Shown here one piece after another: positions 28,719 through 39,674 of a stretch of 64,000 nucleotides of DNA. The stretch is taken from NCBI RefSeq assembly GCF_021729155.1, contig NZ_JAJQYA010000011.1, forward strand, positions 1-64,000, written 5' to 3'. The notes under the pieces were generated by a model. That model saw nothing but the letters and a program-made list of their open reading frames with translations, had not been told where the DNA came from and did not search any database. The DNA comes from Membranihabitans marinus. Its GTDB lineage: Bacteria; Bacteroidota; Bacteroidia; Chitinophagales; Saprospiraceae. The position numbers and the translations under genes are program-made. The stretch's first letter is position 1. Each line of letters begins with the position of its first letter.

Positions 28719-30110
28719 CTACCATCCACCACCTAAAGCCTTGTACAGGGATATGACGGCCGACCATTTGTTGAGCTGAGACGATACAATATTTAATTCA
28801 GCTGAAAGTTCTTGATTTTGAGCTGTTAAGACTTCCAAGTAATTGGCAAGACCATAGTTTAATAATTCAGTAGAATATTCACTAGCCTCCGATAGAGCTT
28901 GGAGTTCCATGGCTTGGTAGTTGCGTTTTTCATCTGCGGCATCTGCATTGGTTAGGGCGTCTAAAACTTCCTTAACGGCATAAATGTATTGGTTCTCGTA
29001 ATCCAATATAGCCTGTTGATATTGAAGTTCTGAGACTTCTAATCTGGTTTTATTCACTCTTTTATTGGCCAAAGGTTGGGTCAATCCTGCGGCTAAATTG
29101 GCAAAAATTGAATTGGGACTCAGTAATTTAGCTATATCTAAACTTTCAAAACCCGTACTGGCCGTAAGATTGAGGCTGGGGTAAAAATAACTCCGAGCCA
29201 CATTGGTCAATTCAAAGGTCGATCGAATATTATACTCTGACATTTTAAGGTCAGGTCTGTTTTCTAACAGTTGAGCAGGAATTCCTATGGTCAAAGCAAT
29301 GGGAAGGTCAATCTGGTCGATTTCACTTCTTTCAATGACTTGGTATGGTCTACTCAATAAGGCATTTAACGTATTTTCATTTAATTGGATCTCCTTGTTG
29401 AGATCTACTAAGATGGCTTGTGATTGATAGAGTTGCGCCTCAGTTTGTTTTACTGCTACTTCGGTAACCAATCCAGCATCCTTCAAGGCTTGAATGGTCT
29501 CAATACTCTTTTTCCTATTTTGAATGGTGCGCTCAGTAATTTTCTTTTGCTCGTCAAGGGCTATTAGTTGAAAATACAGGGATGCAATATTGGAAATCAA
29601 GGTGGTTTGAGCCCATTTAACAGAAGCTTCAACCCCGAGATAGTCGGCTAAGTAACTGCTTTCTTGTGCCTTTAATTTGCCCCATATATCAGCTTCCCAA
29701 GAGGCTGATACGCCGAGTTGGTATGATTGAACAATTTTATTTCCTCCTAAGAAGGATCCAAACTGAGAGTTGTTTGAATTCTTTAAAAAACTCGGTTGAA
29801 GAGTGGCATCAACATTGGGTAAATAAGCGGCCTTTCCTTGAAGATAATAGGCGTTGGCGATGTCCATGGCTTGCATAGCCATGGCTAGACTGTAATTGTT
29901 TTCTAGTCCTGTTTCAATAAGGTTTAGAAGAAGGCTGTCCTTAAAAAATTCATCGATGGTCATATTGGCCATGGTTGAAGTATCGATATTGTACTCAGAC
30001 CATGGGAAGGTCTCCGTTAATGGTTCGGGACGATGTTCTGAGAAATCTTCTGTGATTTTACAGCTATATAAAAAGGACAATAAGGTTAATAGTACGAAAT
30101 AGTTTCGCAT
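28719..30110 (-). CDS. TolC/OprM-type outer-membrane efflux lipoprotein (NodT family)
   Basis: The 463-residue protein has lipobox FLYSC (C17). Two outer-membrane efflux protein repeats with long heptad helices are visible (QIALDEQ-like helices near 185-240; YAVKEVLDALTNADAADEKR near 385-405). The order and 5-nt gap after the RND pump gene make this the third gene of a tripartite efflux operon (fusion protein, pump, channel). It would form the trimeric outer-membrane duct. The length is normal for the family. It lies next to the repeat patch at its 3' end. Confidence 0.92.
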   Translation of the reverse strand: MRNYFVLLTLLSFLYSCKITEDFSEHRPEPLTETFPWSEYNIDTSTMANMTIDEFFKDSLLLNLIETGLENNYSLAMAMQAMDIANAYYLQGKAAYLPNVDATLQPSFLKNSNNSQFGSFLGGNKIVQSYQLGVSASWEADIWGKLKAQESSYLADYLGVEASVKWAQTTLISNIASLYFQLIALDEQKKITERTIQNRKKSIETIQALKDAGLVTEVAVKQTEAQLYQSQAILVDLNKEIQLNENTLNALLSRPYQVIERSEIDQIDLPIALTIGIPAQLLENRPDLKMSEYNIRSTFELTNVARSYFYPSLNLTASTGFESLDIAKLLSPNSIFANLAAGLTQPLANKRVNKTRLEVSELQYQQAILDYENQYIYAVKEVLDALTNADAADEKRNYQAMELQALSEASEYSTELLNYGLANYLEVLTAQNQELSAELNIVSSQLNKWSAVISLYKALGGGW

Positions 30111-30115
30111 GAATA

Positions 30116-33100
30116 TTAATTTTCTTGTTGACTAAGTTGTTTAAGGGATTCTACTGCTTTGGGCTTACCTGAAATTTTTTCATGCAACCATTGAAAGACG
30201 ACAAATAAAACGGGAATGACAAAGACACCGAGGACGGTTCCTATCAATAATCCTCCTGCAGCTCCAGTTCCAATGGATCGATTGCCCACGGCACCTACTC
30301 CATTGGCAAAAACCAATGGCGACAGCCCCAGAATAAAGGCAAATGAAGTCATTAGGATGGGGCGTAATCTCGATTTGGCACCTTCTAATGCGGCCTCAGT
30401 TAATGACAATCCCTGCAATCTCCGTTGTCTGGCAAATTCCACTATCAGTATGGCATTTTTCGCCAATAATCCGATTAGCATTATTAGGGCTATCTGAAAA
30501 TATATATTGTTTTCAAGATCCATAACCCATGTAGAGAAGAATGCCCCCATAATACCAACTGGTAAAGAAAATAATACCGAAAAAGGTAATAAGTAACTCT
30601 CGTATTGGGCTGCTAAAAAGAAGAAAACAAATACGATACAGAGTCCAAAAATGATGGAAGACTGACCTGCTGATGCTATTTCTTCACGAGTAATACCGGA
30701 AAAAGAGAAATCGTATCCCTGAGGTAATGTTTTGGCCGCAGTTTCTTCAATTATTCGGATAGCATCTCCAGAACTAAATCCCGGTCCTGCTTGACCTGAT
30801 ATAGCTACAGAATTGAAAAGATTAAATCGATTCACTGATTGTGGACCATAAATCCTTTCGAGATCGATAAACTCTGTAATGGGCGCCATCTGATTTTCAT
30901 CGTTTTTAACCATCATTTTGTTTAAATCATCCATCTTGGCTCTATCTGATGGTGGAGCTTGCACATAGACCCGGTATTGCTTCCCGAATCGACTAAAATC
31001 GGCTGCGTAATATCCCCCAATAAATCCTTGAAGGGTAGTCAGTATAGAATTGATACTTACACCGGCTTCTTTGGCCTTAGGAACATTGACATCAATTTGA
31101 TATTGAGGAAATTTGGTACTAAATGGATTGGAGGCAAAAGCAATTTCCGGATTTTGCATGAGTTCACCTACAAACTGACTAGCTGTTGCGTCTAGGTCTG
31201 TAAAACTACCACCAGTTCTATCCAGCAACTGAACTTCAAAACCGTCAGCAGATCCAAAACCTCGAACACTAGGAGGAGTAAAGAAAATAACTTTAGCATC
31301 GGAAATTTTGCTACTCAATTGATTCAATTGTTTGATAATACCATTCACAGATGATGATTCATCTTGTCGCTCAGACCAATCTTTAAGCAGTATGAAGCCC
31401 ATGGCATATGAACCTCCTCCTCCAGAGAAAAAGTTTCGACCAGCAATAACGGTTTTCCCTTTGACATCTTTCAATTCGTTGATATAGCCATTGAGTTCTT
31501 CGATAACTTCATATGAGCGATCAAATGTAGCCCCTTCTGGCAATTCGATATTGACGAATATTACCCCTCTGTCTTCTGAGGGAATAAAACCAGATGGAGT
31601 GTTTTCGTTGAACCATAGAGTGGAAGCAACGGCAAGTAAAATAAAAACGCCGGTGATCCATTTGAATTTAATAAGGACTCCAAGTATTCTCACATATTTA
31701 TCCCGCATTGCATTGAAGGCCATATTGAAAGCGTCGTAAAACCGTTGGAAAAAACTTCGATGTCCATTTTTCTTTTTCTCTGCATGTTTGCGTAAAAATA
31801 TAGCACAAAGTGCAGGACTCAAGGTCAATGCATTGACGGCTGAAATTAGAATGGCGATAATAAGGGTAACCCCAAATTGCTGATAGAATACTCCAGCCGA
31901 TCCCTTCATAAAGGTTACGGGAACAAATACCGCAGCCATTACCAAGGTTATGGAAATAATGGCGGTAGCTATTTCACTCATAGCAGTTTGGGTCGCTTCT
32001 TTGGCATCTTCAACACCGTCTTCCATCTTGGCGTGAACCGCCTCCACCACTACAATTGCATCATCCACAACAATCCCAATAGCGAGGAGGAGGGCAAATA
32101 AGGTTAATAGGTTAATGGAAAATCCTAAAATATTGAGAAAGAAAAAAGTACCAATGATGGAGACAGGGACTGCAATGGCCGGGATTAAAGTGGATCTAAA
32201 ATCTTGTAAAAAGATAAATACCACTAAAAACACCAACAAAAAGGCCTCTATTAAGGTGTGTATAACATTGTCAATGGACGCACTTAGAAAGTCGTTGACA
32301 TTGAAATTGATTAGATATTTCACTCCTGGTGGAAATTCCTTTTGCAATTCTTCCAATCGGTTTTCAACTTCTAGAATGATTTCCTGGGCATTTGAACCAG
32401 GAGTTTGAAACACTCCAAAATTAACTCCAGGGTGATTGTTGGCTATGGCTTTGGTGCTATAGGATAAAGCGTCTAATTCTACATCAGCCACATCCTTTAA
32501 TCTTAGAAATTGACCGTTGTCAAGGGATTTAATAATAATGTCTTCATATTGACTGGCTTCTTTAAATCGACCGGGATAGCGCAGTACGTACTGAAAGGAT
32601 TCACCAGCATTTTCACCGAGTGATCCCGCAGCCGCTTCCAAACTTTGTTCGTTAATGGCTGCTATGACGTCGGTAGGTGCCAATTTATAGGCAGCCAAAC
32701 GATCGGGTTTAATCCACACCCTCATGGCATAGGTTTTTCCACTGAATGTATTGACTTCTCCTACTCCGTCTATTCTCTGAAGTTCCGGGATGACATTGAT
32801 GTTGATATAGTTGTCTATGTATTTTTCATCGTAATCGGGATTGGTTGAATAGATGGCTGCATACATGAGGGAACTCGTCTGTTGTTTCTGGGTGATGACC
32901 CCACTTTGAACAACTTCTCGAGGCAATAATGCATTGGCTCGAGATACGCGATTTTGTACGTTTACTGCCGCAATATCTGGATCAACATCTTGTTCAAAGA
33001 ATACATCAATAGTTGCTGTTCCTGTATTTCCAGCGCTAGAAGTCATATAGGTCATTCCTTCAACACCATTGATTTTTTCTTCGATGGGGATGATGACACT

Positions 33101-33277
33101 TTCGAGTACGGTCTGAGCATTGGCTCCAGGGTAATTAGCGGTAACTCTTACAGTTGGGGGAGCAATTTCTGGATATTGAGTAACGGGCAATGTGGACAAA
33201 CCCAAAACACCCAGGATAATTAATATAATGGATATGACTGTCGATAAGACAGGTCTATTTATAAATTGATTGAGCAT
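30116..33277 (-). CDS. RND efflux pump, HAE1/AcrB-like inner-membrane transporter
   Basis: The 1053-residue protein has the full RND plan: TM1 at 10-28, a large porter loop, TM2-6 (~335-500) with the proton-relay DD in AIGIVVDDAIVVVEAVHAKM, a second porter loop, and TM8-12 (~870-1035). Signature stretches include PEIAPPTVRVTANYPGANAQ near the start and FIPSEDRGVIFVNIELPEGA after TM7. It would export hydrophobic compounds in exchange for protons with the fusion protein and channel encoded on either side (10-nt and 5-nt gaps). The substrate range is unknown. Confidence 0.95.
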   Translation of the reverse strand: MLNQFINRPVLSTVISIILIILGVLGLSTLPVTQYPEIAPPTVRVTANYPGANAQTVLESVIIPIEEKINGVEGMTYMTSSAGNTGTATIDVFFEQDVDPDIAAVNVQNRVSRANALLPREVVQSGVITQKQQTSSLMYAAIYSTNPDYDEKYIDNYININVIPELQRIDGVGEVNTFSGKTYAMRVWIKPDRLAAYKLAPTDVIAAINEQSLEAAAGSLGENAGESFQYVLRYPGRFKEASQYEDIIIKSLDNGQFLRLKDVADVELDALSYSTKAIANNHPGVNFGVFQTPGSNAQEIILEVENRLEELQKEFPPGVKYLINFNVNDFLSASIDNVIHTLIEAFLLVFLVVFIFLQDFRSTLIPAIAVPVSIIGTFFFLNILGFSINLLTLFALLLAIGIVVDDAIVVVEAVHAKMEDGVEDAKEATQTAMSEIATAIISITLVMAAVFVPVTFMKGSAGVFYQQFGVTLIIAILISAVNALTLSPALCAIFLRKHAEKKKNGHRSFFQRFYDAFNMAFNAMRDKYVRILGVLIKFKWITGVFILLAVASTLWFNENTPSGFIPSEDRGVIFVNIELPEGATFDRSYEVIEELNGYINELKDVKGKTVIAGRNFFSGGGGSYAMGFILLKDWSERQDESSSVNGIIKQLNQLSSKISDAKVIFFTPPSVRGFGSADGFEVQLLDRTGGSFTDLDATASQFVGELMQNPEIAFASNPFSTKFPQYQIDVNVPKAKEAGVSINSILTTLQGFIGGYYAADFSRFGKQYRVYVQAPPSDRAKMDDLNKMMVKNDENQMAPITEFIDLERIYGPQSVNRFNLFNSVAISGQAGPGFSSGDAIRIIEETAAKTLPQGYDFSFSGITREEIASAGQSSIIFGLCIVFVFFFLAAQYESYLLPFSVLFSLPVGIMGAFFSTWVMDLENNIYFQIALIMLIGLLAKNAILIVEFARQRRLQGLSLTEAALEGAKSRLRPILMTSFAFILGLSPLVFANGVGAVGNRSIGTGAAGGLLIGTVLGVFVIPVLFVVFQWLHEKISGKPKAVESLKQLSQQEN

Positions 33278-33287
33278 GGATTATTAT

Positions 33288-34469
33288 TTATTTGAATATT
33301 GGATCAATGGTGTTGGCGAGGTCTTCAAATTTTGTTATTTCCGGTTTGATAACCATTCCGTTTCGTACTTTACTTACTCCTTTAGCCAATATTTTATCGC
33401 CTTTTTTAAGACCTTGTGATACGAGAACGGCTCCATCTACAATGTCTATATATTCAATTGGTGTTGAATACAGAGAGTCGTTTTGTCCCAATACAAATAC
33501 AAATTTTCGTCCTTGGTTTTCAAAAGTAGATCGTTCTGGAACCAATAGAGTAGCTGTGTAATGTTTGGGTATGGATATAATACCACTGCTCCCCGTTCGC
33601 AGTTGGTTCTCTGGATTGGGAAACTTCGCTCTAAAGTTTATGGTTCCGGTCTGTGGATCTATTTGTCCAGTTACTGTTTCTATTTTTCCACTGTGGGCAT
33701 AGGGCTTGCCATTGGCTAAGGTTAAATTTATATCCGGCATCGATTTGATTTTCTCTTCTACATTGTCACCGGGAACCGATTCGATAAAATCCAAAAAGTC
33801 CTTTTCATTCATTCCAAAATAAGCATAAACGCTGCTAATATTGGATACTGTAGTCAGTGGCATGGCTTCAGATCGGCCTACCAAGCTACCTTTTCGATAG
33901 GGCAGTGCGCCGACTATCCCATTTACTGGACTGACGATATTGGTGTATCTTATATTTTCTGATACACTTTTGTAATTGCTCTTACTTTGTTCTAATTGGG
34001 ATTGAGCAGAAGCGAGATTGGCTTCAGCTGTTTTAAGTTGTACATCACTGATAATGCCTTTGTCAACCAATGGTTTTAGCTTATCTACCTCCACTTGAGC
34101 TATATTTACTTGGGCTTCGGCAACTTTTATTGAAGATTCGGCAGCATTGGCATTTTGGGTTAGGGTTTGGGTCTCTAATTTTAATAACGGTTGTCCTCGT
34201 TTAACAACAGTACCCTCATCTACGTATATTTGCTGAATATAGCCATCTACTTTAGCTCGAATTTCAATATTTTCAACACCTTCGAGGCTGGCAGGGTATT
34301 CATCCTTGCTGCTGATGTCTCGCTGAGGAACTTCAATCACGGGATAAGTGGGGATTGATGGAGCTTGACTAGGAGTATTTATTTTTTCGTTGGACTGACA
34401 GGATAAAAGAAGAAAAACAAAGCCAAAAGTTAGTAGATGATTAAAAGGAAAATTTCCAATTCGTTTCAT
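33288..34469 (-). CDS. RND efflux membrane-fusion protein (AcrA/MexA-like)
   Basis: The 393-residue lipoprotein has lipobox LLLSC (C24). Residues ~70-100 form the first half of the lipoyl domain (AKVDGYIQQIYVDEGTVVKRGQPLLKLE). A coiled-coil hairpin covers ~105-165 (KVAEAQVNIAQVEVDKLKPL, AEANLASAQSQLEQ), then the second lipoyl half (IVSPVNGIVGALPYRKGSLV), beta-barrel and membrane-proximal domains. It is the first gene of the operon and would bridge pump and channel across the periplasm. No TetR- or MarR-type regulator gene lies beside it. Confidence 0.93.
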   Translation of the reverse strand: MKRIGNFPFNHLLTFGFVFLLLSCQSNEKINTPSQAPSIPTYPVIEVPQRDISSKDEYPASLEGVENIEIRAKVDGYIQQIYVDEGTVVKRGQPLLKLETQTLTQNANAAESSIKVAEAQVNIAQVEVDKLKPLVDKGIISDVQLKTAEANLASAQSQLEQSKSNYKSVSENIRYTNIVSPVNGIVGALPYRKGSLVGRSEAMPLTTVSNISSVYAYFGMNEKDFLDFIESVPGDNVEEKIKSMPDINLTLANGKPYAHSGKIETVTGQIDPQTGTINFRAKFPNPENQLRTGSSGIISIPKHYTATLLVPERSTFENQGRKFVFVLGQNDSLYSTPIEYIDIVDGAVLVSQGLKKGDKILAKGVSKVRNGMVIKPEITKFEDLANTIDPIFK

Positions 34470-34935
34470 GTTATATATTCTATTTTATGAAGGTCAATGA
34501 CATCATATTGGAATTCAAATTAATTTAAAAAAATTAAATTTTTTTGACACTTCCAAATGGAAAAAAATGTTTAATTTTTGCAAGATCAAAGGTAAACATT
34601 ATGGTCGTCAAAGGGTTTTATCTGTCAGCTATAATTTTTCAACATTAACACTTTGTCTTCTATTGTTAATGTTTTGTAAATGTTTCATTTTCAGCTATAT
34701 TGTAAAACGATCTTCATTTTTCCGAGATAAAAATTATATGCCCTTTTGAATTGTTTTTTTAACTTAAAAGACCGATGTTTTCCAATAATGTGTAAAATGT
34801 CCTTAGTTTGTAAATTGAGGATGTTTTTGAATAGAGAACAATCTCATTTGCCAATTGGTGAATTACTATTACTCGATTATCATAATCAAATAAAGGTTTG
34901 CTAGGTTTGTATTATGACCAATTCAGCCTTAGTAG
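34470..34935. other. 466-bp intergenic region upstream of the efflux operon
   Basis: AT-rich DNA that should hold the efflux promoter. A TTAATTTAAAAAAATTAAAT stretch near 34519-34540 is a weak A/T palindrome. No operator, RNA gene or believable ORF was found; the 60-codon frame at 34567-34749 has no homology I recognise. Confidence 0.4.
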
Positions 34936-35379
34936 TTATTTTTTCTTGAAAAAGTATTTTAAATTTCCTTTGTCATTGGGCATATGAAGTTCAAAATGAT
35001 GAGAAGTAATGTTGTAAATATATCCAGTTAATTCAGTATGTGGATTTTCTGGCAAATTTTTGAGATTGGTGATAAATTGATATTTAGCTTCTTTGTAATA
35101 TGGGCTCCATACATCTAGGTAGTGCATTTCCCAATCTCCCCATTCATCCTTGTCTGGAGTTTTGTAATGAATTCGACCATCTAGGTAAAGATCAATTTCA
35201 ATGTTACTGAGATGTGATGGGAGATTTTCTTCCTTAAGTGAACCTTTGCTGGTATAGGTGATAGTTTCTATTATCCACTGCCCAGCTAATCGATCTTCTT
35301 TAAAATAAGTGTCGGTATCGGTAATACAGGCGAGAAATAAAAGACATAATACTGGAATAATAAAGTATAATTTTAACAT
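34936..35379 (-). CDS. small lipocalin-like hypothetical lipoprotein
   Basis: The 147-residue protein has lipobox FLAC (C18). The mature part opens with DRLAGQWIIETITYTSKG and continues with alternating short strands (DLYLDGRIHYKT, KDEWGDWEMHYL, HHFELHMPN), the pattern of Bacteroidota lipocalin-like or DUF proteins that begin with a GxW motif. A small beta-barrel bound to the membrane is likely. It is 466 nt upstream of the efflux operon on the same strand, so a separate transcript is expected. No ligand can be proposed. Confidence 0.6.
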   Translation of the reverse strand: MLKLYFIIPVLCLLFLACITDTDTYFKEDRLAGQWIIETITYTSKGSLKEENLPSHLSNIEIDLYLDGRIHYKTPDKDEWGDWEMHYLDVWSPYYKEAKYQFITNLKNLPENPHTELTGYIYNITSHHFELHMPNDKGNLKYFFKKK

Positions 35380-36210
35380 ATATCCTAGACCTTTATTTTA
35401 TTAATTATTGACTTTGCCTGCTGCTGCTCATAAAAATTCGAGAAGCGCAATCCGAAGATAAAATACCTGTGTTAAATATTAAAATTTAAAAGTCGATTTT
35501 ATTAAAAATTGTTATTTCTAACATGGTGTATATTGAGGTGTATAAGTAGTTTTATTAAAGGGATAAATTATAAAATTTAGCAGGTTGGTTAAATATTTTT
35601 TACGAAATAAATGGTTTGTGGTTGTTTAAATTATTGATATATAGAGTGTAATGCCTTGATTTCACTTGTCTTTTATGATGTTTATGATTGTTTTGTTTTG
35701 AGATTTTGTTCATTTTGTGCTCTACAGAAAAAGTCGATTGAATTTTTATTCCAAAAATCATAAATAGCGACGATTTTAATATTTTAGGCTTGGGTATATG
35801 GCAATGTCAAAACAATAAATGGAGGATGGTTAAATGGTTGAAATTATTTTATATATTCAAGGCGGAATATGGATGGCGGGTAAAAGTTTTACAATTGTTC
35901 TTTTTGCCCAAATATTTAATAGGTGTTAATTGTTGGATTTTAAATTTGAAAGGTAGCATTTTGAAAGTTTGGAAATTATCTATTGAAATGTATCGACGAC
36001 CGAGAATTCAGAATTGAAATGAGGTTGAAAAAACGATTGTAAAATGTAAATTAAGATGGTTCTCTATGGAGATTTAAGACATAGGTAGAAGGATTTTTTT
36101 GTCCAGCTTTTTGTATAATCTCAGACCATTGTTGAGAGGTTTGCTAAAGCGGATTTTGAAAACTTATATAAAAAAATAAATAGTTTAATAGTATAAACGG
36201 TGTTTTAGAA
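35380..36210. other. 831-bp gene-poor intergenic region
   Basis: AT-rich DNA between two divergent genes. The only frame of note, 35790-36017 (75 codons), has a composition unlike its neighbours (many Trp, Lys and Ile) and no recognisable motif, so it is treated as chance. No repeat units, hairpin arrays or RNA genes were found. Confidence 0.4.
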
Positions 36211-37911
36211 ATGGATAAAATAGTGATGTTTAAAAAATTGATGAATTTATTTTTACTCATGGTGTTGACTGTTATGGTAAATGCTCAAAGTAATTCTTAT
36301 GATATTGTAATATATGGAGGAACTTCCGCCGGTGTTGCAGCAGCAATCCAAAGTTCGCGTATGGGCAAATCGGTATTGTTAATTGAACCTAGTAATCGCA
36401 TAGGTGGATTGACTACAGGTGGTTTGGGACAAACCGATATTGGCAATAAGATTGCGATAGGAGGAATATCGCGGGAGTTTTATGAAAATATCAAAAAATA
36501 CTATGATAGACCGAGTAGTTGGAAGTGGCAAAAAAAATCGGAGTATAAAGATGGAGGACAAACGAGAACGGAAAGTGGAGAAGCATCGATGTGGACATTT
36601 GAGCCATCGGCTGCATTAACCGTATATAAAGAAATGATGGCCAAAGAGAAGATCGATTTGGTGTACAATGAACGATTGAATCGAAGTAGTGGAGTAGATA
36701 AAATCAACGGTCGTATTCAGTCTATAGCTATGGAAAGTGGAAAAGTGTATAGAGGTAAAATGTTTATGGATGCCACATACGAAGGCGACTTAATGGCAGC
36801 AGCAGGTGTGTCTTATACCGTAGGACGAGAAAGCAATGAGGAATATGGCGAGACGCTCAATGGTGTTCAGGCCAATATGATAAATCGATCGTTGACCGGA
36901 CTGGTTTCACGCAATGCTTATAATCACAATTTTGTACAAGGTGTTGATCCCTATGTAGTCAAAGGGGATGAGAGCAGTGGACTTTTGCCCAATATCAATG
37001 AAAAGCCAGGATTGGAAGGTGCAGGTGATAAAAAAATTCAGGCTTATTGTTTTCGAATGTGTCTAACCGATCATCCAGAAAATAGGATTCCTTTTGAAAA
37101 ACCAGGAAATTATGACGAGATCAATTACGAATTATTGATTAGAAATTATGAGGCGCGTAAAGGAGATATTCGGGATATGTATAGCTATGGCAATTCCCTA
37201 TTGCCTTGGATTAACTCACCCATGCCGAATAGAAAAACAGATACCAATAACAAATTTGGTTTTTCAACCGATTATATAGGGAGAAACTACGAATATCCAG
37301 AAGCCTCTTATGAGGAGAGGGAAAAAATCGTAGAAGAGCATAGAAATTACCAAAAAGGTTTAATGTGGACCTTGGCCAATCATCCTCGAATACCTAAGGA
37401 AGTTCGCGATGAAGCATCGCGTTGGGGTACCACAAAGGACGAGTTTGAAAGTCCTGACGGATGGCAACAGCAATTGTATATACGGGAAGCTAGACGGATG
37501 ATCAGTGATTACGTAATGACTCAACGCAATTGTGAAGCTTTGGTGATATGCAATGATGCCATTGGCTTGGCTGCATATGGTATGGATTCTCACAATGTTC
37601 AACGTTATGTAGATGCCAATGGTTATGTTCAGAATGAGGGCAATGTAGAAGCTCATGGTTTTAAACCTTATCCAATTAGCTATAAATCAATTGTGCCCAA
37701 AAAACAAGAATGTGAAAATCTTTTAGTGCCGGTCTGTGTAAGTTCTACTCACATTGCATTTGGATCTATTCGAATGGAGCCGGTATTTATGGTTTTGGGT
37801 CAATCTGCTGCCACTGCGGCTGCTATGGCCATTGATGGCCATTGTGCGGTTCAAGATTTGCCATACATGGGATTGAAAAATCAATTGAAAAAGGACGGTC
37901 AACGATTTTAA
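36211..37911 (+). CDS. secreted FAD-dependent oxidoreductase (FAD_oxidored family)
   Basis: The 566-residue protein has a signal peptide (Met1 or Met7 start, cleavage near VNAQ). A dinucleotide-binding motif follows ([20 protein letters not shown], then [19 protein letters not shown]), then family blocks [35 protein letters not shown] and [19 protein letters not shown]. It belongs to the FAD-dependent oxidoreductases common in Bacteroidota and Planctomycetes glycan loci. The substrate is unknown. The stop TAA overlaps the ATG of the next gene by one base (TAATG), so the two are probably translated together. The next protein is a paralog. Confidence 0.82.
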   Translation: MDKIVMFKKLMNLFLLMVLTVMVNAQSNSYDIVIYGGTSAGVAAAIQSSRMGKSVLLIEPSNRIGGLTTGGLGQTDIGNKIAIGGISREFYENIKKYYDRPSSWKWQKKSEYKDGGQTRTESGEASMWTFEPSAALTVYKEMMAKEKIDLVYNERLNRSSGVDKINGRIQSIAMESGKVYRGKMFMDATYEGDLMAAAGVSYTVGRESNEEYGETLNGVQANMINRSLTGLVSRNAYNHNFVQGVDPYVVKGDESSGLLPNINEKPGLEGAGDKKIQAYCFRMCLTDHPENRIPFEKPGNYDEINYELLIRNYEARKGDIRDMYSYGNSLLPWINSPMPNRKTDTNNKFGFSTDYIGRNYEYPEASYEEREKIVEEHRNYQKGLMWTLANHPRIPKEVRDEASRWGTTKDEFESPDGWQQQLYIREARRMISDYVMTQRNCEALVICNDAIGLAAYGMDSHNVQRYVDANGYVQNEGNVEAHGFKPYPISYKSIVPKKQECENLLVPVCVSSTHIAFGSIRMEPVFMVLGQSAATAAAMAIDGHCAVQDLPYMGLKNQLKKDGQRF

Positions 37912-39608
37912 TGAATACTAAAAATTTTAATATGAAAAGCAATAGGATACTTTTTAAAATTATTCCTTTTTGTCTATTTGCTATTGGTCTTATGATCAAT
38001 GCATGCAGTGATGCGAATGATGAAATCTCCGATGGGAATACGGCAGATTTAATTATTTATGGTGGGACTTCATCCGCTATTATTGCTGCAGTAGAAGCCG
38101 CGGAATCAGGAAAATCTGTGATCGTAGTGTCACCAGATCTCCATTTGGGAGGATTGACTTCTGGTGGTTTGGGGTGGACAGATACTGGGAACAAGGCCGT
38201 AATTGGTGGTTTGGCTCGACATTTTTATCATCGAGTGTACCAGCATTATAATAAGGAAGAAGCTTGGAAATGGCAGCCAAAATCTGAGTATGGCAACAAA
38301 GGTCAAGGCACGCCGGCTATTGACGGAGAAAATAGAACCATGTGGATATTTGAACCCCATGTAGCAGAGCAGATTTATGAAGATTTGATTTTGGAACATA
38401 AGATTAGAGTGGATCGCGATGAGTGGTTGGATAGAGAGAGTGGGGTGAAGGTGGACAATGGTCGAATTCAATCAATCACCACATTGAGTGGAAAGACCTA
38501 CATCGGTAAAATGTTTATCGATGCTACTTATGAAGGTGATTTAATGGCTACAGCAGGGGTGAGTTATCACGTAGGAAGAGAAGGACGCGATGTATATGGA
38601 GAAGAATGGAATGGGGTGCAGACCGGTGTATTGCATCACGATCATTGGTTTAAGTCAGATATTTCACCCTATGTAATTCCCGGTGATCCCAGTAGTGGTT
38701 TATTGCCCAAGATTTCTGCTGAAGATCCTGGGGAAAAACACAGTGGAGACAATAAGATTCAAGCATATTGTTTTAGAACTTGTATGACCAATCATGAAGC
38801 CAATAGAATGCCATTTCCCAAGCCGGACAATTACGATCCATTTCAGTATGAATTGTTGGCTAGGATGTTTGAAACGGGGAGAAAAGATTGGTTTAGAAAA
38901 TTTGATCCTCTGCCCAATTACAAAACTGATACCAATAATCACGGACCATTTAGCAGTGACAATATTGGTATGAATTACGACTATCCCGAGGCCAGTTATG
39001 AGGATCGGAAAGCGATTATCAAGGAGCATGAAGACTATCAAAAAGGCTTATTGTATTTTGTAGCCAACGATGAGAGGGTGCCTGAAGATATTCGATCGGA
39101 AATGCAAAAATGGGGCCTGTCCAAGGATGAGTTTAAAGATAATGGTCACTGGCCTCATCAAATATACGTGCGAGAAGCTAGACGTATGATCGGGGAATAT
39201 GTGATGACAGAAAACGAACTTTTGAAGAGAAAACCGACTCCGCAATCCATTGGTATGGGGTCGTATACTATGGACTCACACAATGTACAGCGTTATGTAA
39301 AGTCCGACGGTTTTGTCCAAAATGAAGGAGATATAGGTGTGAAAACAGATGGGCCCTATGAAATTGCTTTTGGTTCATTAGTGCCCAAGAAGGAGGAATG
39401 TGAAAATCTTTTGGTATCGGTATGTGTATCTTCAAGCCATATAGCTTTTGGTTCCATTCGAATGGAGCCTGTGTTTATGATATTGGGACAGTCTGCTGCT
39501 GCCGCAGCTGTAATGGCCATTGATGAAGGCATAGCGGTACAAGATGTGGAATACGATAAATTGAGGAGTGAATTGGAAGCCAAGGGACAGATTTTGACTC
39601 TAAATTAA
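37911..39608 (+). CDS. FAD-dependent oxidoreductase lipoprotein, paralog of the upstream gene
   Basis: A start at ATG 37911 (overlapping the upstream stop; 37932 is an alternative) gives 565 residues with lipobox INAC (C32 from 37911). The longer frame from 37842 runs back into the upstream gene and is rejected. It has the same motifs as its neighbour: [55 protein letters not shown] and [19 protein letters not shown]. The paralogs differ in anchoring: this one is a lipoprotein and the other has a plain signal peptide. A terminator hairpin follows 33 nt after the stop. The substrate is unknown. Confidence 0.82.
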   Translation: MNTKNFNMKSNRILFKIIPFCLFAIGLMINACSDANDEISDGNTADLIIYGGTSSAIIAAVEAAESGKSVIVVSPDLHLGGLTSGGLGWTDTGNKAVIGGLARHFYHRVYQHYNKEEAWKWQPKSEYGNKGQGTPAIDGENRTMWIFEPHVAEQIYEDLILEHKIRVDRDEWLDRESGVKVDNGRIQSITTLSGKTYIGKMFIDATYEGDLMATAGVSYHVGREGRDVYGEEWNGVQTGVLHHDHWFKSDISPYVIPGDPSSGLLPKISAEDPGEKHSGDNKIQAYCFRTCMTNHEANRMPFPKPDNYDPFQYELLARMFETGRKDWFRKFDPLPNYKTDTNNHGPFSSDNIGMNYDYPEASYEDRKAIIKEHEDYQKGLLYFVANDERVPEDIRSEMQKWGLSKDEFKDNGHWPHQIYVREARRMIGEYVMTENELLKRKPTPQSIGMGSYTMDSHNVQRYVKSDGFVQNEGDIGVKTDGPYEIAFGSLVPKKEECENLLVSVCVSSSHIAFGSIRMEPVFMILGQSAAAAAVMAIDEGIAVQDVEYDKLRSELEAKGQILTLN

Positions 39609-39641
39609 GCCCGAATTTCTAAATTCATTGAATATAATACT

Positions 39642-39674
39642 GCGCTCTACTACTCAATTAGTGGGGCGCTTTTT
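39642..39674 (+). terminator. Intrinsic terminator after the FAD oxidoreductase pair
   Basis: GCGCTCTACTA (39642-39652) pairs with TAGTGGGGCGC (39659-39669), using two G-T pairs, and TTTTT follows directly. It is well placed to end the two-gene transcript. Confidence 0.8.

Noticed and set aside
35790-36017. 75-codon frame in the intergenic region
   Set aside because: Odd composition rich in Trp, Lys and Ile, no motif and no operon context. Probably chance in AT-rich DNA.
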